Shown here: in pieces, positions 1 through 7,104 of the stretch | How the letters are laid out: every line of letters starts with the position of its first letter | How positions within the stretch are numbered: the stretch's first letter is position 1 | Assembly (NCBI GenBank): GCA_017469605.1 | Contig: JAFUGB010000201.1 | Span: 1 to 10,104, forward strand | Reading direction: 5' to 3' | DNA: 10,104 nucleotides | Source of the DNA: Clostridia bacterium | GTDB lineage: Bacteria; Bacillota; Clostridia; Christensenellales; Aristaeellaceae | The notes under the pieces: generated by a model | Told to the model about the DNA's origin: nothing | Databases searched by the model: none | The model's input: only the letters and a program-made list of their open reading frames with translations | Made by a program: the position numbers and the translations under genes

Positions 1-147
1 GGGTGCGCCCGGCATTTCGTTGAATTGTTCCGGAAGCTGCCCAAGGTGGATGCCGGCCTGGCCGCTTCCATATTCCACTTTGGCGAAGTGAAGATCCCTG
101 ATCTCAAGGATGAACTGGCCAAGAACGGTATAATTGTCAGGAGATGA
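1..147 (+). CDS. hisF: Imidazole glycerol phosphate synthase cyclase subunit HisF, 3' end only
   Basis: Frame 1 is open from the window edge to TGA at 145-147 and gives the last 48 residues of a protein that is normally about 250 residues long. The tail reads AASIFHFGEVKIPDLKDELA and ends NGIIVRR, which is the typical closing strand and helix of the HisF (beta/alpha)8 barrel. HisF works with the glutaminase HisH: ammonia from glutamine is used to turn PRFAR into imidazole glycerol phosphate and AICAR. The active-site aspartates lie upstream, outside the window. The stop codon sits between the ribosome site (139-143) and the start (152) of hisIE, so the two are probably translationally coupled. 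The assignment rests on tail similarity plus the hisIE neighbour. Confidence 0.93.
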   Translation, partial: GCARHFVELFRKLPKVDAGLAASIFHFGEVKIPDLKDELAKNGIIVRR

Positions 148-151
148 AAGC

Positions 152-811
152 ATGTTTGATATTGATCAGCTGAAATTTGATGAAAAGGGCCTGATTCCCG
201 CCGTTGTGGTGGACGCTGAAAGCAAAAAAGTGCTGACGCTGGCCTATATGAACCGCGAAAGCCTGAGAATTTCCATGGAAAAGGGGCTCACCTGTTTCTG
301 GAGCCGGTCCAGGCAGGCGCTGTGGCTCAAGGGAGAAACCAGCGGCAACTATCAGCACATCGTGTCCATTACCGCCGATTGCGATCGGGACGCACTGACG
401 GTGCTGGTGCGCAAGGACGGTCCGGCCTGCCATACCGGCGCGGACAGCTGCTTTTTTGAGAAGATCTATCAGGGCGAAGAAACCGCGCCCTTCACGATGG
501 ATGGCCTGATGGAATTGCTGAAAGGCCGTAAGGAAACGCTGCCTGAAGGCTCTTATACCAGCTATCTGTTCACCAAAGGCATCGACAAGATCCTCAAAAA
601 GGTGGGCGAGGAATGCACCGAGGTCATCATTGCCGCCAAAGCCGATGATAAGGCTGAAACGATCTATGAAGTAGCCGATCTGGCTTATCACGTGATGGTG
701 ATGATGGTGGAAATGGGTATTTCACTGGCGGATATCCGCGAGGAGCTGGCTTCCCGTCATGTGATCGATCATAAGGTCAAGCAGGAGAAAATGACCGGCA
801 ATGCGCAGTAA
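152..811 (+). CDS. hisIE: Bifunctional phosphoribosyl-AMP cyclohydrolase / phosphoribosyl-ATP pyrophosphatase HisIE
   Basis: This 219-residue cytoplasmic enzyme carries out steps 2 and 3 of histidine synthesis: PR-ATP to PR-AMP, then opening of the adenine ring. The N-terminal HisI domain (about 10-105) has FWSRSRQ at 49-55, the metal motif DCDRD at 76-80, and Cys77, Cys93 and Cys100, the expected zinc ligands. The C-terminal HisE domain (about 117-205) has the MazG-like acidic pattern with Glu153, Glu154 and Glu157, then Glu173 and Asp176. All key residues are present and the length is normal for the fusion. I chose ATG at 152 because AGGAG (139-143) lies 8 bases upstream. An in-frame TTG at 134 would overlap hisF further and has no ribosome site. 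The gene follows hisF and overlaps hisJ, so it is part of one transcript. Confidence 0.96.
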   Translation: MFDIDQLKFDEKGLIPAVVVDAESKKVLTLAYMNRESLRISMEKGLTCFWSRSRQALWLKGETSGNYQHIVSITADCDRDALTVLVRKDGPACHTGADSCFFEKIYQGEETAPFTMDGLMELLKGRKETLPEGSYTSYLFTKGIDKILKKVGEECTEVIIAAKADDKAETIYEVADLAYHVMVMMVEMGISLADIREELASRHVIDHKVKQEKMTGNAQ

Positions 812-1607
812 TTTCCATACTCATTCCATCTATTGCGACGGCAGGGACACGCCCCGGGAAATGGCTGAAACAGCCTGCGCCCTGGACTTTTTCGCGCTGG
901 GCTTTTCGGGGCACAGGGAGCCCGCTTTTTCGGATTGCGGCATGACGCCGGAGCGCGAAGCGGCTTACCGGGCCGAGATCACCGGGCTGAAGGAAGAGTA
1001 CGCCGGGCGCATGGAAATTTACTGCGGTATAGAGCAGGATATCCTGGCAGGGAAAAGGGACCCCTGGTATGATTACGCCATTGGTTCGGTGCACTATATT
1101 GAAAAGGATGGCAGGCATCTTTGCGTGGACTGGTCGGCGGAGAAAACCGCCCAGCATATCGCGCGGCATTATCATGGGGATGCCATCGCCTATGCCGCCG
1201 ATTATTATGCGCAGGTCGCCCGGGTCAAGGAAGCGACAGGCTGCGATATCATCGGGCACTTTGACCTGCTCACCAAGTTTGATGAAGGGGAAAGCCTCTT
1301 TAGCGGCAATGATCCCCGATACCGGCGGGCTGTGATGCCTGCGCTGGAAGCGTTATGCGCCCCCGGAACGGTTTTTGAAATCAACACAGGCGCCATGGCC
1401 AGAGGTTATCGCGCTATGCCTTATCCGGCCCTGTGGATCCTGCGGGAGCTGAAAGAGCGCAGCTGCGCGGTTATGATCAATTCTGACTGCCATGACCGGC
1501 AAAAACTGGCCTTTGGCGCGGATACAGCCGTTGCCCTGGCCCGGGAAGCCGGGTTTGCCAGCCAGGTGATCCTTCAAAAAGGGCAATTTGCAGAGATAGC
1601 ACTGTAA
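801..1607 (+). CDS. hisJ: Histidinol-phosphatase, PHP family (HisJ/HisK type)
   Basis: This 268-residue protein is of the PHP metallophosphatase family, which in Firmicutes converts histidinol phosphate to histidinol, the step before histidinol dehydrogenase. The metal-binding set is complete: His6 and His8 (HTH near the N-terminus), His38 in GHRE, Glu78 in GIEQD, His98 in GSVHYIE, His153 in GHFDLL, and Asp229 and His231 in NSDCHD. It starts at ATG 801 and overlaps the end of hisIE by 11 bases in another frame. AGGAG at 783-787 is 13 bases upstream, a little far, so translation probably depends partly on coupling to hisIE. A strong hairpin follows at 1633-1669, making this the last gene of the operon. 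The PHP family also contains other phosphoesterases, but the his context makes this role by far the most likely. Confidence 0.93.
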   Translation: MRSNFHTHSIYCDGRDTPREMAETACALDFFALGFSGHREPAFSDCGMTPEREAAYRAEITGLKEEYAGRMEIYCGIEQDILAGKRDPWYDYAIGSVHYIEKDGRHLCVDWSAEKTAQHIARHYHGDAIAYAADYYAQVARVKEATGCDIIGHFDLLTKFDEGESLFSGNDPRYRRAVMPALEALCAPGTVFEINTGAMARGYRAMPYPALWILRELKERSCAVMINSDCHDRQKLAFGADTAVALAREAGFASQVILQKGQFAEIAL

Positions 1608-1632
1608 TAAGTGCCGCCGATTGTTTCCTGCA

Positions 1633-1669
1633 TCAAAACGGCCATGCCCATGGGGCATGGCCGTTTTGA
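1633..1669. terminator. Perfect 17-bp hairpin, probable bidirectional terminator
   Basis: A perfect inverted repeat has its left arm at 1633-1649, a 3-base loop at 1650-1652 and its right arm at 1653-1669. Its core is GGCCATGCCC and its outer ends are AAAA and TTTT, so either strand gives a GC-rich stem ending in U residues. On the + strand, T-rich sequence continues to 1682. It lies between the stop of hisJ and the stop of the convergent lipoprotein gene, which fits a terminator shared by both. Confidence 0.88.
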
Positions 1670-1680
1670 CGCTTTGATTT

Positions 1681-2388
1681 TTACTCCGCCAGGGTCAGCA
1701 CGGTGGCCTGCAGGTTGGCGCCGTTGTACCAGTACAGGAAGCCCTCCAGGTCGATCACATCGCCCACGTTCAGCGCTTCCACTGCCTTGTATACATCGGT
1801 ATCCTGGCCGCAGAGGTAAAACTCCACGCAGAATTCATAGGTTTCGCCGTCCTTGGACACTTTGAAGTACAAATCGTCGGTCTTGCCCACCGGATCCTTG
1901 TAGGCAAAGGCAGCGCCGCTCTCGTCATAGGCTTCCACGGTGACGCCCTTTACCGATACCAGCTCGTTCTGATGGTCGATCAGCTCATCCTTGCCCAGCA
2001 AGTCGGTAACGTCAACGGCTTCCGCGATGAAGGGATCAGCCTCCACCACTTCATATTCGGCATCGGTGATTTCCACTTCCCCGGACCATTCGGACTTGTA
2101 GCCGGTTACGCGGATCTTGGTGCCCGGAACCAGCGCGTCATATTCCTCCTGGGAAATGGGCATGTTGTAGATGAAATACGCGCCATCCTCATCCTGGGTG
2201 TAAATGGTGGCCTTGTTATCCCACCAGGACTGCTTGGCCTGCACATACGCCTCAACGGTCACTTCTGTTTCCAGCTCCGCCGCCACATAATCGGCATGGG
2301 ACATCACGGTTTTGGTATCCTCGGCCACCGCGCAGGCGGTGAGGGCCAGCATCATCATTGCCAGAGCAAACGCCAGGAACTTTTTCAT
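1681..2388 (-). CDS. Exported lipoprotein with two OB-fold-like halves, function unknown
   Basis: This 235-residue protein starts with a signal sequence (MKKFLAFALA...) whose end, LTAC, is a lipobox with Cys19, so it is probably anchored outside the membrane. Cleavage at AVA (20-22) by the ordinary signal peptidase is a weaker alternative. The mature part is very acidic. It looks like two copies of one fold: residues about 40-117 and 142-234 both run from a V-x-V strand through acidic beta strands to a closing segment, LVPGTKIRVTGY at 86-97 and LNVGDVIDLEGF at 206-217, each followed by an aromatic/Gly turn. That pattern resembles tandem OB folds in secreted clostridial proteins; the ligand is unknown. 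I chose ATG 2388 because AAAGGAG (2397-2403) is 8 bases upstream and the signal sequence begins there. An in-frame start at 2424 would lie within the promoter region. It has its own promoter and the 1633-1669 hairpin downstream. Confidence 0.8.
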   Translation of the reverse strand: MKKFLAFALAMMMLALTACAVAEDTKTVMSHADYVAAELETEVTVEAYVQAKQSWWDNKATIYTQDEDGAYFIYNMPISQEEYDALVPGTKIRVTGYKSEWSGEVEITDAEYEVVEADPFIAEAVDVTDLLGKDELIDHQNELVSVKGVTVEAYDESGAAFAYKDPVGKTDDLYFKVSKDGETYEFCVEFYLCGQDTDVYKAVEALNVGDVIDLEGFLYWYNGANLQATVLTLAE

Positions 2389-2426
2389 TTTTCTGTCTCC
2401 TTTCATCCTATTCTGGAATCGCACTT

Positions 2427-2455
2427 ATTATACCCAAACTTGCGCCGCAAGTAAA
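2427..2455 (-). promoter_or_regulatory. Predicted A-type promoter of the OB-fold lipoprotein gene
   Basis: Read on the minus strand, there is a -35 box TTTACT (2450-2455), a 17-base spacer and a perfect -10 box TATAAT (2427-2432). Transcription would start near 2420, about 32 bases before the ATG at 2388. This gives the lipoprotein gene expression separate from the ABC operon that ends just upstream at 2463. Confidence 0.75.
2438..2452. repeat. 15-base dyad ACTTGC-GCC-GCAAGT overlapping the promoter
   Basis: Two perfect 6-base arms (2438-2443 and 2447-2452) flank a 3-base centre. The dyad fills most of the spacer and reaches three bases into the -35 box of the lipoprotein promoter. It could be an operator for a dimeric repressor. 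Read as RNA from the ABC operon it is a short hairpin 11 bases after that operon's last stop codon, but it is followed by TTGGG rather than a run of U, so it would be a weak terminator. Confidence 0.55.
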
Positions 2456-2462
2456 GAGCCCT

Positions 2463-4064
2463 TCATCTTTTTTTACGTTTGAGCACGCCGCGCAGCCAGT
2501 ATGCCGCGATGAGCACCCAGGCCGCCGCCAGCGCCGCCAGCAGCGATATGGCCGTGCCGGGCAGCGGGCCCATCTCCCGGCTTTCCGCGCCGGCGTTCTG
2601 CTGGCCGCTGATCTGGTCCAGCCGGTACAGGCTGTTGACCTGGTCATACAGCGAGTCCATAAAGCTTTCGTCCACCGTTTTTTTGCGGTGGACGGCCTTT
2701 GTGACCTCCTCGATCAGCTGGCCCGCCGCGTCGCGCAGCGAGGCCGAGCCGTTGAACACCGGCGTCACAAAGGTATTGGCCGTGTTGTCCATCAACAGCT
2801 GGGCCGCCTCCAGCTTCACGCTGTAATACTGGTCATTGTCCTGGCCCTTGCGGGAAAGATAATCGCGATAGCGCGCGTCCTGCTGGGCCTTGAGCGTTAC
2901 GGGCACATAGCCCTCGGTTTCGGAATAGGCAATCTGCACATCGCTGGAGATCAGGTATTGGGCAAACAGCCAGCTGGCCAGCACAAGCTGCGGATCCTCC
3001 TTGTTGAACACGCAGATGGAAGGGCCCTGGGAGATCATCACCGGGTTTTCAGGATCAAACTGGGGAATGGGCCGTACCGCCAGCTCAAAGTCCGCCACCT
3101 GGTCGGCGGCGATATCCATATGCGGGGCGTGGGTGCCCATCCAGGTGGCGCCCGCCGTGGAATCCACGGCAAACACGCACTGGCCGGCATTGAGGAAATT
3201 CCCGGGATAGCTGCTAATTTTGAAGGTGGAGAAGGCGCCGGCCTGCACATGGTCGCGCACGGTGCGGAGCAGGCCCTTCGTGGTGTCGCTGAAGATCAGG
3301 ATCTGGCCGTCGTCGGTGGAATACGGCGCGTCCAGCTGCCTGAGCATCTGGATCATCATATTATCGGTGGACTTATAGATGAAGGGGATCATGGTCTTTT
3401 GCCCGTTGAGCAGGAAGGTGCCCTCGGCATCCTTCCGCGCCGCGGCGTCCGAAACCTCCCACACAAAGTCCCAGGTCAGCACGTCGGGCAGCGTGTATCC
3501 CAATTGCTCCACAAAGGTTTTATTGATGTACAGCGCCTCGGTGGAGCGCATGAAGGGAATGGCGTAATAGCTGCCGCCGATTTTGCACTCCTCCAGGAAC
3601 TGGGGCACCACCTGGTCCACGGCGGGGCTGTCAAAGCGCACCTCGCTGCCGCCCAGGCCGTATTGGGCATCGGTGAACAGCTCGTCCAGCGGCGCCACCA
3701 CATGGTTGCCCGTCAGATAGGTGGCGATATGATCGGGATAGGTGATGCACACGTTGGGCGTGGTGCCGGTGGCGATGTTGGTGATCACGTCGTTGTAGAT
3801 CCGCCCGTAATCGGTATACAGGCGGATATTGACCTTGATATTGGGATACAGCGTCTCAAAATCGGCAATGGCCTTTTCATAAATGGCGGTCTGGGTCTTG
3901 TTGGTATCGTTTTTGGCCCAGAAGGTGATCTCATAATCACGGCCTGTATCAAAGGCAGCGGGGATCACAAAGGCGCTGGAATCCCGGGAGCCGTGGCAGC
4001 CCGTAAGCAGCACGCACAGCACGCACGCCATGCAAAGCGCCGCGATTTTTTTTGCCGTCCTCAT
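2463..4064 (-). CDS. Extracellular solute-binding lipoprotein of a carbohydrate-type ABC importer, with C-terminal membrane helix
   Basis: This 533-residue receptor captures the substrate outside the cell and hands it to the two permeases. The N-terminus has Arg and Lys residues, a hydrophobic stretch and the lipobox LTGC, giving a lipid-modified Cys23. The body matches the SBP_bac_1/MalE-UgpB family: EITFWAKND at 45-53, then DFETLYPNIKVNI at 68-80, then GSYYAIPFMRSTEALYINK at 164-182, the conserved stretch near the hinge. It is longer than the usual 420-450 residues. Oddly, a hydrophobic helix at about 503-525 followed by KRKKR closes the protein, which would anchor it a second time. ATG 4064 overlaps the stop of the permease gene in the form ATGA, and GGAGG (4074-4078) is 9 bases upstream. 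It is the last gene of its operon. The substrate cannot be told from the sequence. Confidence 0.9.
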   Translation of the reverse strand: MRTAKKIAALCMACVLCVLLTGCHGSRDSSAFVIPAAFDTGRDYEITFWAKNDTNKTQTAIYEKAIADFETLYPNIKVNIRLYTDYGRIYNDVITNIATGTTPNVCITYPDHIATYLTGNHVVAPLDELFTDAQYGLGGSEVRFDSPAVDQVVPQFLEECKIGGSYYAIPFMRSTEALYINKTFVEQLGYTLPDVLTWDFVWEVSDAAARKDAEGTFLLNGQKTMIPFIYKSTDNMMIQMLRQLDAPYSTDDGQILIFSDTTKGLLRTVRDHVQAGAFSTFKISSYPGNFLNAGQCVFAVDSTAGATWMGTHAPHMDIAADQVADFELAVRPIPQFDPENPVMISQGPSICVFNKEDPQLVLASWLFAQYLISSDVQIAYSETEGYVPVTLKAQQDARYRDYLSRKGQDNDQYYSVKLEAAQLLMDNTANTFVTPVFNGSASLRDAAGQLIEEVTKAVHRKKTVDESFMDSLYDQVNSLYRLDQISGQQNAGAESREMGPLPGTAISLLAALAAAWVLIAAYWLRGVLKRKKR

Positions 4065-4936
4065 CCCTTGGTACCTCCCCGGGATACCCCGGCCATCACT
4101 TTGTTGCGGAAGATCAAAAACAGCACGATCAGCGGCACCGAGATCACCACCACCGCCGCCATCATGGCGGGGATGTTCTCACGGCCGAAGCCGTTTTCGC
4201 GGATCTCCTGAATGCCGTTGGATACCAGGAAATACCGGACGTCGTCGGTGATCAGCCGGGGCCATACATAGCTGTTCCAGCATTCGATGACTTTGAGGAT
4301 CACAATGGTCACCAGCGTGGGCTTGGAGATGGGGATCATGACCCGCACCAGGTATTCAAAGTCCCGGGTGCCGTCCACCCGGGCGGCGCGGTACAGCTCG
4401 TCCGGGATCTGCTCAAAGTTTTCCTTGAGCAGGTAAATATAGAACACCGACGTTACCGAAGGCAGGATCAGCCCGGTAAAGGTATTGCGCAGATGCAGGT
4501 TGGTGATGGTGACAAAGTTGGTGATCACCACCAGCTCGCCCGGGATCATCATCAGCGACAGGAACACGGTAAAGGCGATCTGCTTGCCGGCAAATTCCAG
4601 CCGCGCGAAGGCGAAGGCCGCCGGGATGATCACCACCATCATGAGCCCGGTGGTCGCCAGGGTAAAGATCACGGTGTTCAGGAAATACCGGCCCAGGGGC
4701 ACGGCGGTAAAGGCGTCCCTGTAGTTTTGCAGCGTAGGGGAAAGCGTAAAGAATTTGGGGATATACTCGGCGTTGTAGGCGCTGTAGCTTTTCAGCGAGG
4801 ACAGCACCATCCAGTAGAAGGGAAACAGCACGATCAGCGCCCACACCGTGAGGAAGAAATAATCAACGGCTTTAAACGCCCGCCGGCGTCCGGCGGCGCG
4901 GCGTTCGATCTTATCAAAATCCAGCTTGTTCTGCAT
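4061..4936 (-). CDS. ABC importer permease, MalG/UgpE type
   Basis: This 291-residue inner-membrane subunit has about six hydrophobic segments; the first is at about 25-47 and the last at 259-276. The cytoplasmic EAA loop that docks on the ATPase is clear at about 180-205 (LYRAARVDGTRDFEYLVRVM, then IPISKP). It forms the translocation channel together with the permease encoded just upstream. Two starts are possible: GTG at 4945 and ATG at 4936. I prefer the ATG, because the AAGGCGG element ends about 8 bases before it but lies only 2 bases before the GTG. The gap to the upstream permease gene is 13 bases, and the stop overlaps the start of the binding-protein gene by 4 bases. Order and tight spacing show one operon. 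Confidence 0.93.
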   Translation of the reverse strand: MQNKLDFDKIERRAAGRRRAFKAVDYFFLTVWALIVLFPFYWMVLSSLKSYSAYNAEYIPKFFTLSPTLQNYRDAFTAVPLGRYFLNTVIFTLATTGLMMVVIIPAAFAFARLEFAGKQIAFTVFLSLMMIPGELVVITNFVTITNLHLRNTFTGLILPSVTSVFYIYLLKENFEQIPDELYRAARVDGTRDFEYLVRVMIPISKPTLVTIVILKVIECWNSYVWPRLITDDVRYFLVSNGIQEIRENGFGRENIPAMMAAVVVISVPLIVLFLIFRNKVMAGVSRGGTKG

Positions 4937-4949
4937 CGCCGTCACCGCC

Positions 4950-5840
4950 TTAATAATGCACGTGCCGTTTGCTGATTAGCAAATTGATGCACGTGATGGT
5001 CAGCACAATGGCAAACAGGATCAGCGCGGCCGCCGAAGCGAAGGAAGGGTAGCCGCCGCTGTTGCCGTACAGCATGTCGTACACATAGCCCACAATGGTG
5101 TTCATGCCCGCGGCGTTCAGGTCCGTGCCGAAGAGCGCCACGGCGTCGCTGTACGCCTTGAAGGCGCCGATGAAGCCGGTGATCACCAGGTAGAAGATCA
5201 TGGGCGATATCATGGGCAGGGTGATTTTGTAGAACACGCGGAAGCTGCGGGTGGCGTCCATGCGGGCGGCGCTGTAGTATTCCGGGTTCACGCTGGCCAG
5301 GGCACTGGTAAGGATCAGCACCTTAAAGGGCATGACCACCCACACGGTGTAAAAGCACAGCACAAACATCTTGGCCCAGTAGGGGCCGTCGATGAAGTCA
5401 ACCGGGCCGGCGTGGAACCAGCGCAGCATCAGGTTGATGAGGCCGTCGCTGTAGGCCGTCCTTTTAAACAGGATCATGAACACCAGGCCCACCGCCAGGG
5501 TGTTGGTCACATAGGGCAGGAAATAAACGGTTTGGTACAGCTTGCGCAGCGGCTTAATGGCGTTGAGCCCCAGGGAAATCAGCAGCGCGATGCCGGTGGA
5601 CAGCGGCACCGTGATGATCACCAGCAGGAAGGTATTGCGCACCGCCTGTAAAAAGTAGGGATCGCGCAGCACATAGGAATAGTTGTACAGGCCGATGCCG
5701 GTATAGGTCTGGGACGCGCTGTTGTAGCCCTCCTCCACCGAGTAGACCAGCACGTCGATCAGCGGATATACCATAAAGCAGCCCAGAAACACGATGGCGG
5801 GCAGCAGGTACAGCCAGCCCTTGAGGCTTTTCTTTTTCAT
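4950..5840 (-). CDS. ABC importer permease, MalF/UgpA type
   Basis: This 296-residue integral membrane protein has a positively charged start (MKKKSLKGW) and hydrophobic segments at about 9-34, 69-92, 106-126, 158-180, 210-228 and 267-289. The EAA-like docking loop is at 188-213 and reads YYSAARMDATRSFRVFYKIT followed by LPMISP. It pairs with the MalG-type permease downstream to form the channel. It lacks the long extra N-terminal region of the Escherichia coli MalF protein and has the short form usual in Gram-positive sugar importers. The start ATG 5840 is preceded by a G-rich element (AAGGGGG, about 7 bases upstream). The gap to the ATPase gene is only 11 bases. Confidence 0.93.
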   Translation of the reverse strand: MKKKSLKGWLYLLPAIVFLGCFMVYPLIDVLVYSVEEGYNSASQTYTGIGLYNYSYVLRDPYFLQAVRNTFLLVIITVPLSTGIALLISLGLNAIKPLRKLYQTVYFLPYVTNTLAVGLVFMILFKRTAYSDGLINLMLRWFHAGPVDFIDGPYWAKMFVLCFYTVWVVMPFKVLILTSALASVNPEYYSAARMDATRSFRVFYKITLPMISPMIFYLVITGFIGAFKAYSDAVALFGTDLNAAGMNTIVGYVYDMLYGNSGGYPSFASAAALILFAIVLTITCINLLISKRHVHY

Positions 5841-5851
5841 GCCGTGCCCCC

Positions 5852-6952
<1,101 letters not shown>

Positions 6953-6998
6953 GGCGATCTTCCCTTTTCCTGTAATTCATGTAAAAAAACGCATATAT

Positions 6999-7027
6999 AT
7001 TGTATCGCCAGGGGGTGTAAAAGTCAA
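6999..7027 (-). promoter_or_regulatory. Predicted A-type promoter of the ABC importer operon
   Basis: On the minus strand there is TTGACT (-35, 7022-7027), a 17-base spacer and TACAAT (-10, 6999-7004), one mismatch from consensus in each box. The transcript would begin near 6992 and have a leader of about 40 bases before the ATG at 6952. I see no clear operator or catabolite-response element in the leader; it holds an A7 run (6983-6989) and an alternating AT stretch (6993-7000). Confidence 0.8.
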
Positions 7028-7032
7028 TGCGC

Positions 7033-7061
7033 TTTACTTTTTGGGCTTCTGCCGGTATAAT
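7033..7061 (+). promoter_or_regulatory. Predicted A-type promoter of the secreted MucBP-like protein gene
   Basis: TTTACT (-35, 7033-7038), a 17-base spacer and a perfect TATAAT (-10, 7056-7061) point toward the gene at 7105. The start site would be near 7068, giving a leader of about 37 bases that contains the ribosome site AAGGAGG. The two -35 boxes of this promoter and the ABC operon promoter are only 5 bases apart. Confidence 0.8.
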
Positions 7062-7092
7062 AAAATTACAGTATTTTTACCCTTGTTTTTTC

Positions 7093-7099
7093 AAGGAGG
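7093..7099 (+). promoter_or_regulatory. Strong ribosome binding site AAGGAGG
   Basis: The near-perfect anti-16S sequence AAGGAGG ends 5 bases before ATG 7105. It fixes the start there rather than at the in-frame ATG 7027, which lies upstream of the predicted -10 box and would not be on the transcript. Confidence 0.85.
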
Positions 7100-7104
7100 C
7101 ACCC

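Noticed and set aside
2358..4211. 617-codon open frame on the + strand across the binding-protein gene
   Set aside because: It is antisense to a clear SBP gene with a lipobox and family motifs. Its product is low-complexity, rich in Gly, His and Arg, as expected from the complement of GC-biased codons, and it has no plausible start signal.
4052..4975. 307-codon + strand frame opposite the MalG-type permease gene
   Set aside because: Very rich in His, Asp and Gln from complementing membrane-protein codons; no start signal and no family resemblance.
6983..7000. A7 run and alternating AT stretch as an origin, riboswitch or catabolite-response site
   Set aside because: Too short and simple; no dyad like the CcpA consensus and no conserved riboswitch core could be seen in this leader.
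7027..7104. Upstream in-frame ATG for the MucBP-like protein
   Set aside because: It lies before the -10 box of the only good promoter, and the added 26 residues would hide a clean signal peptide; AAGGAGG points to 7105.
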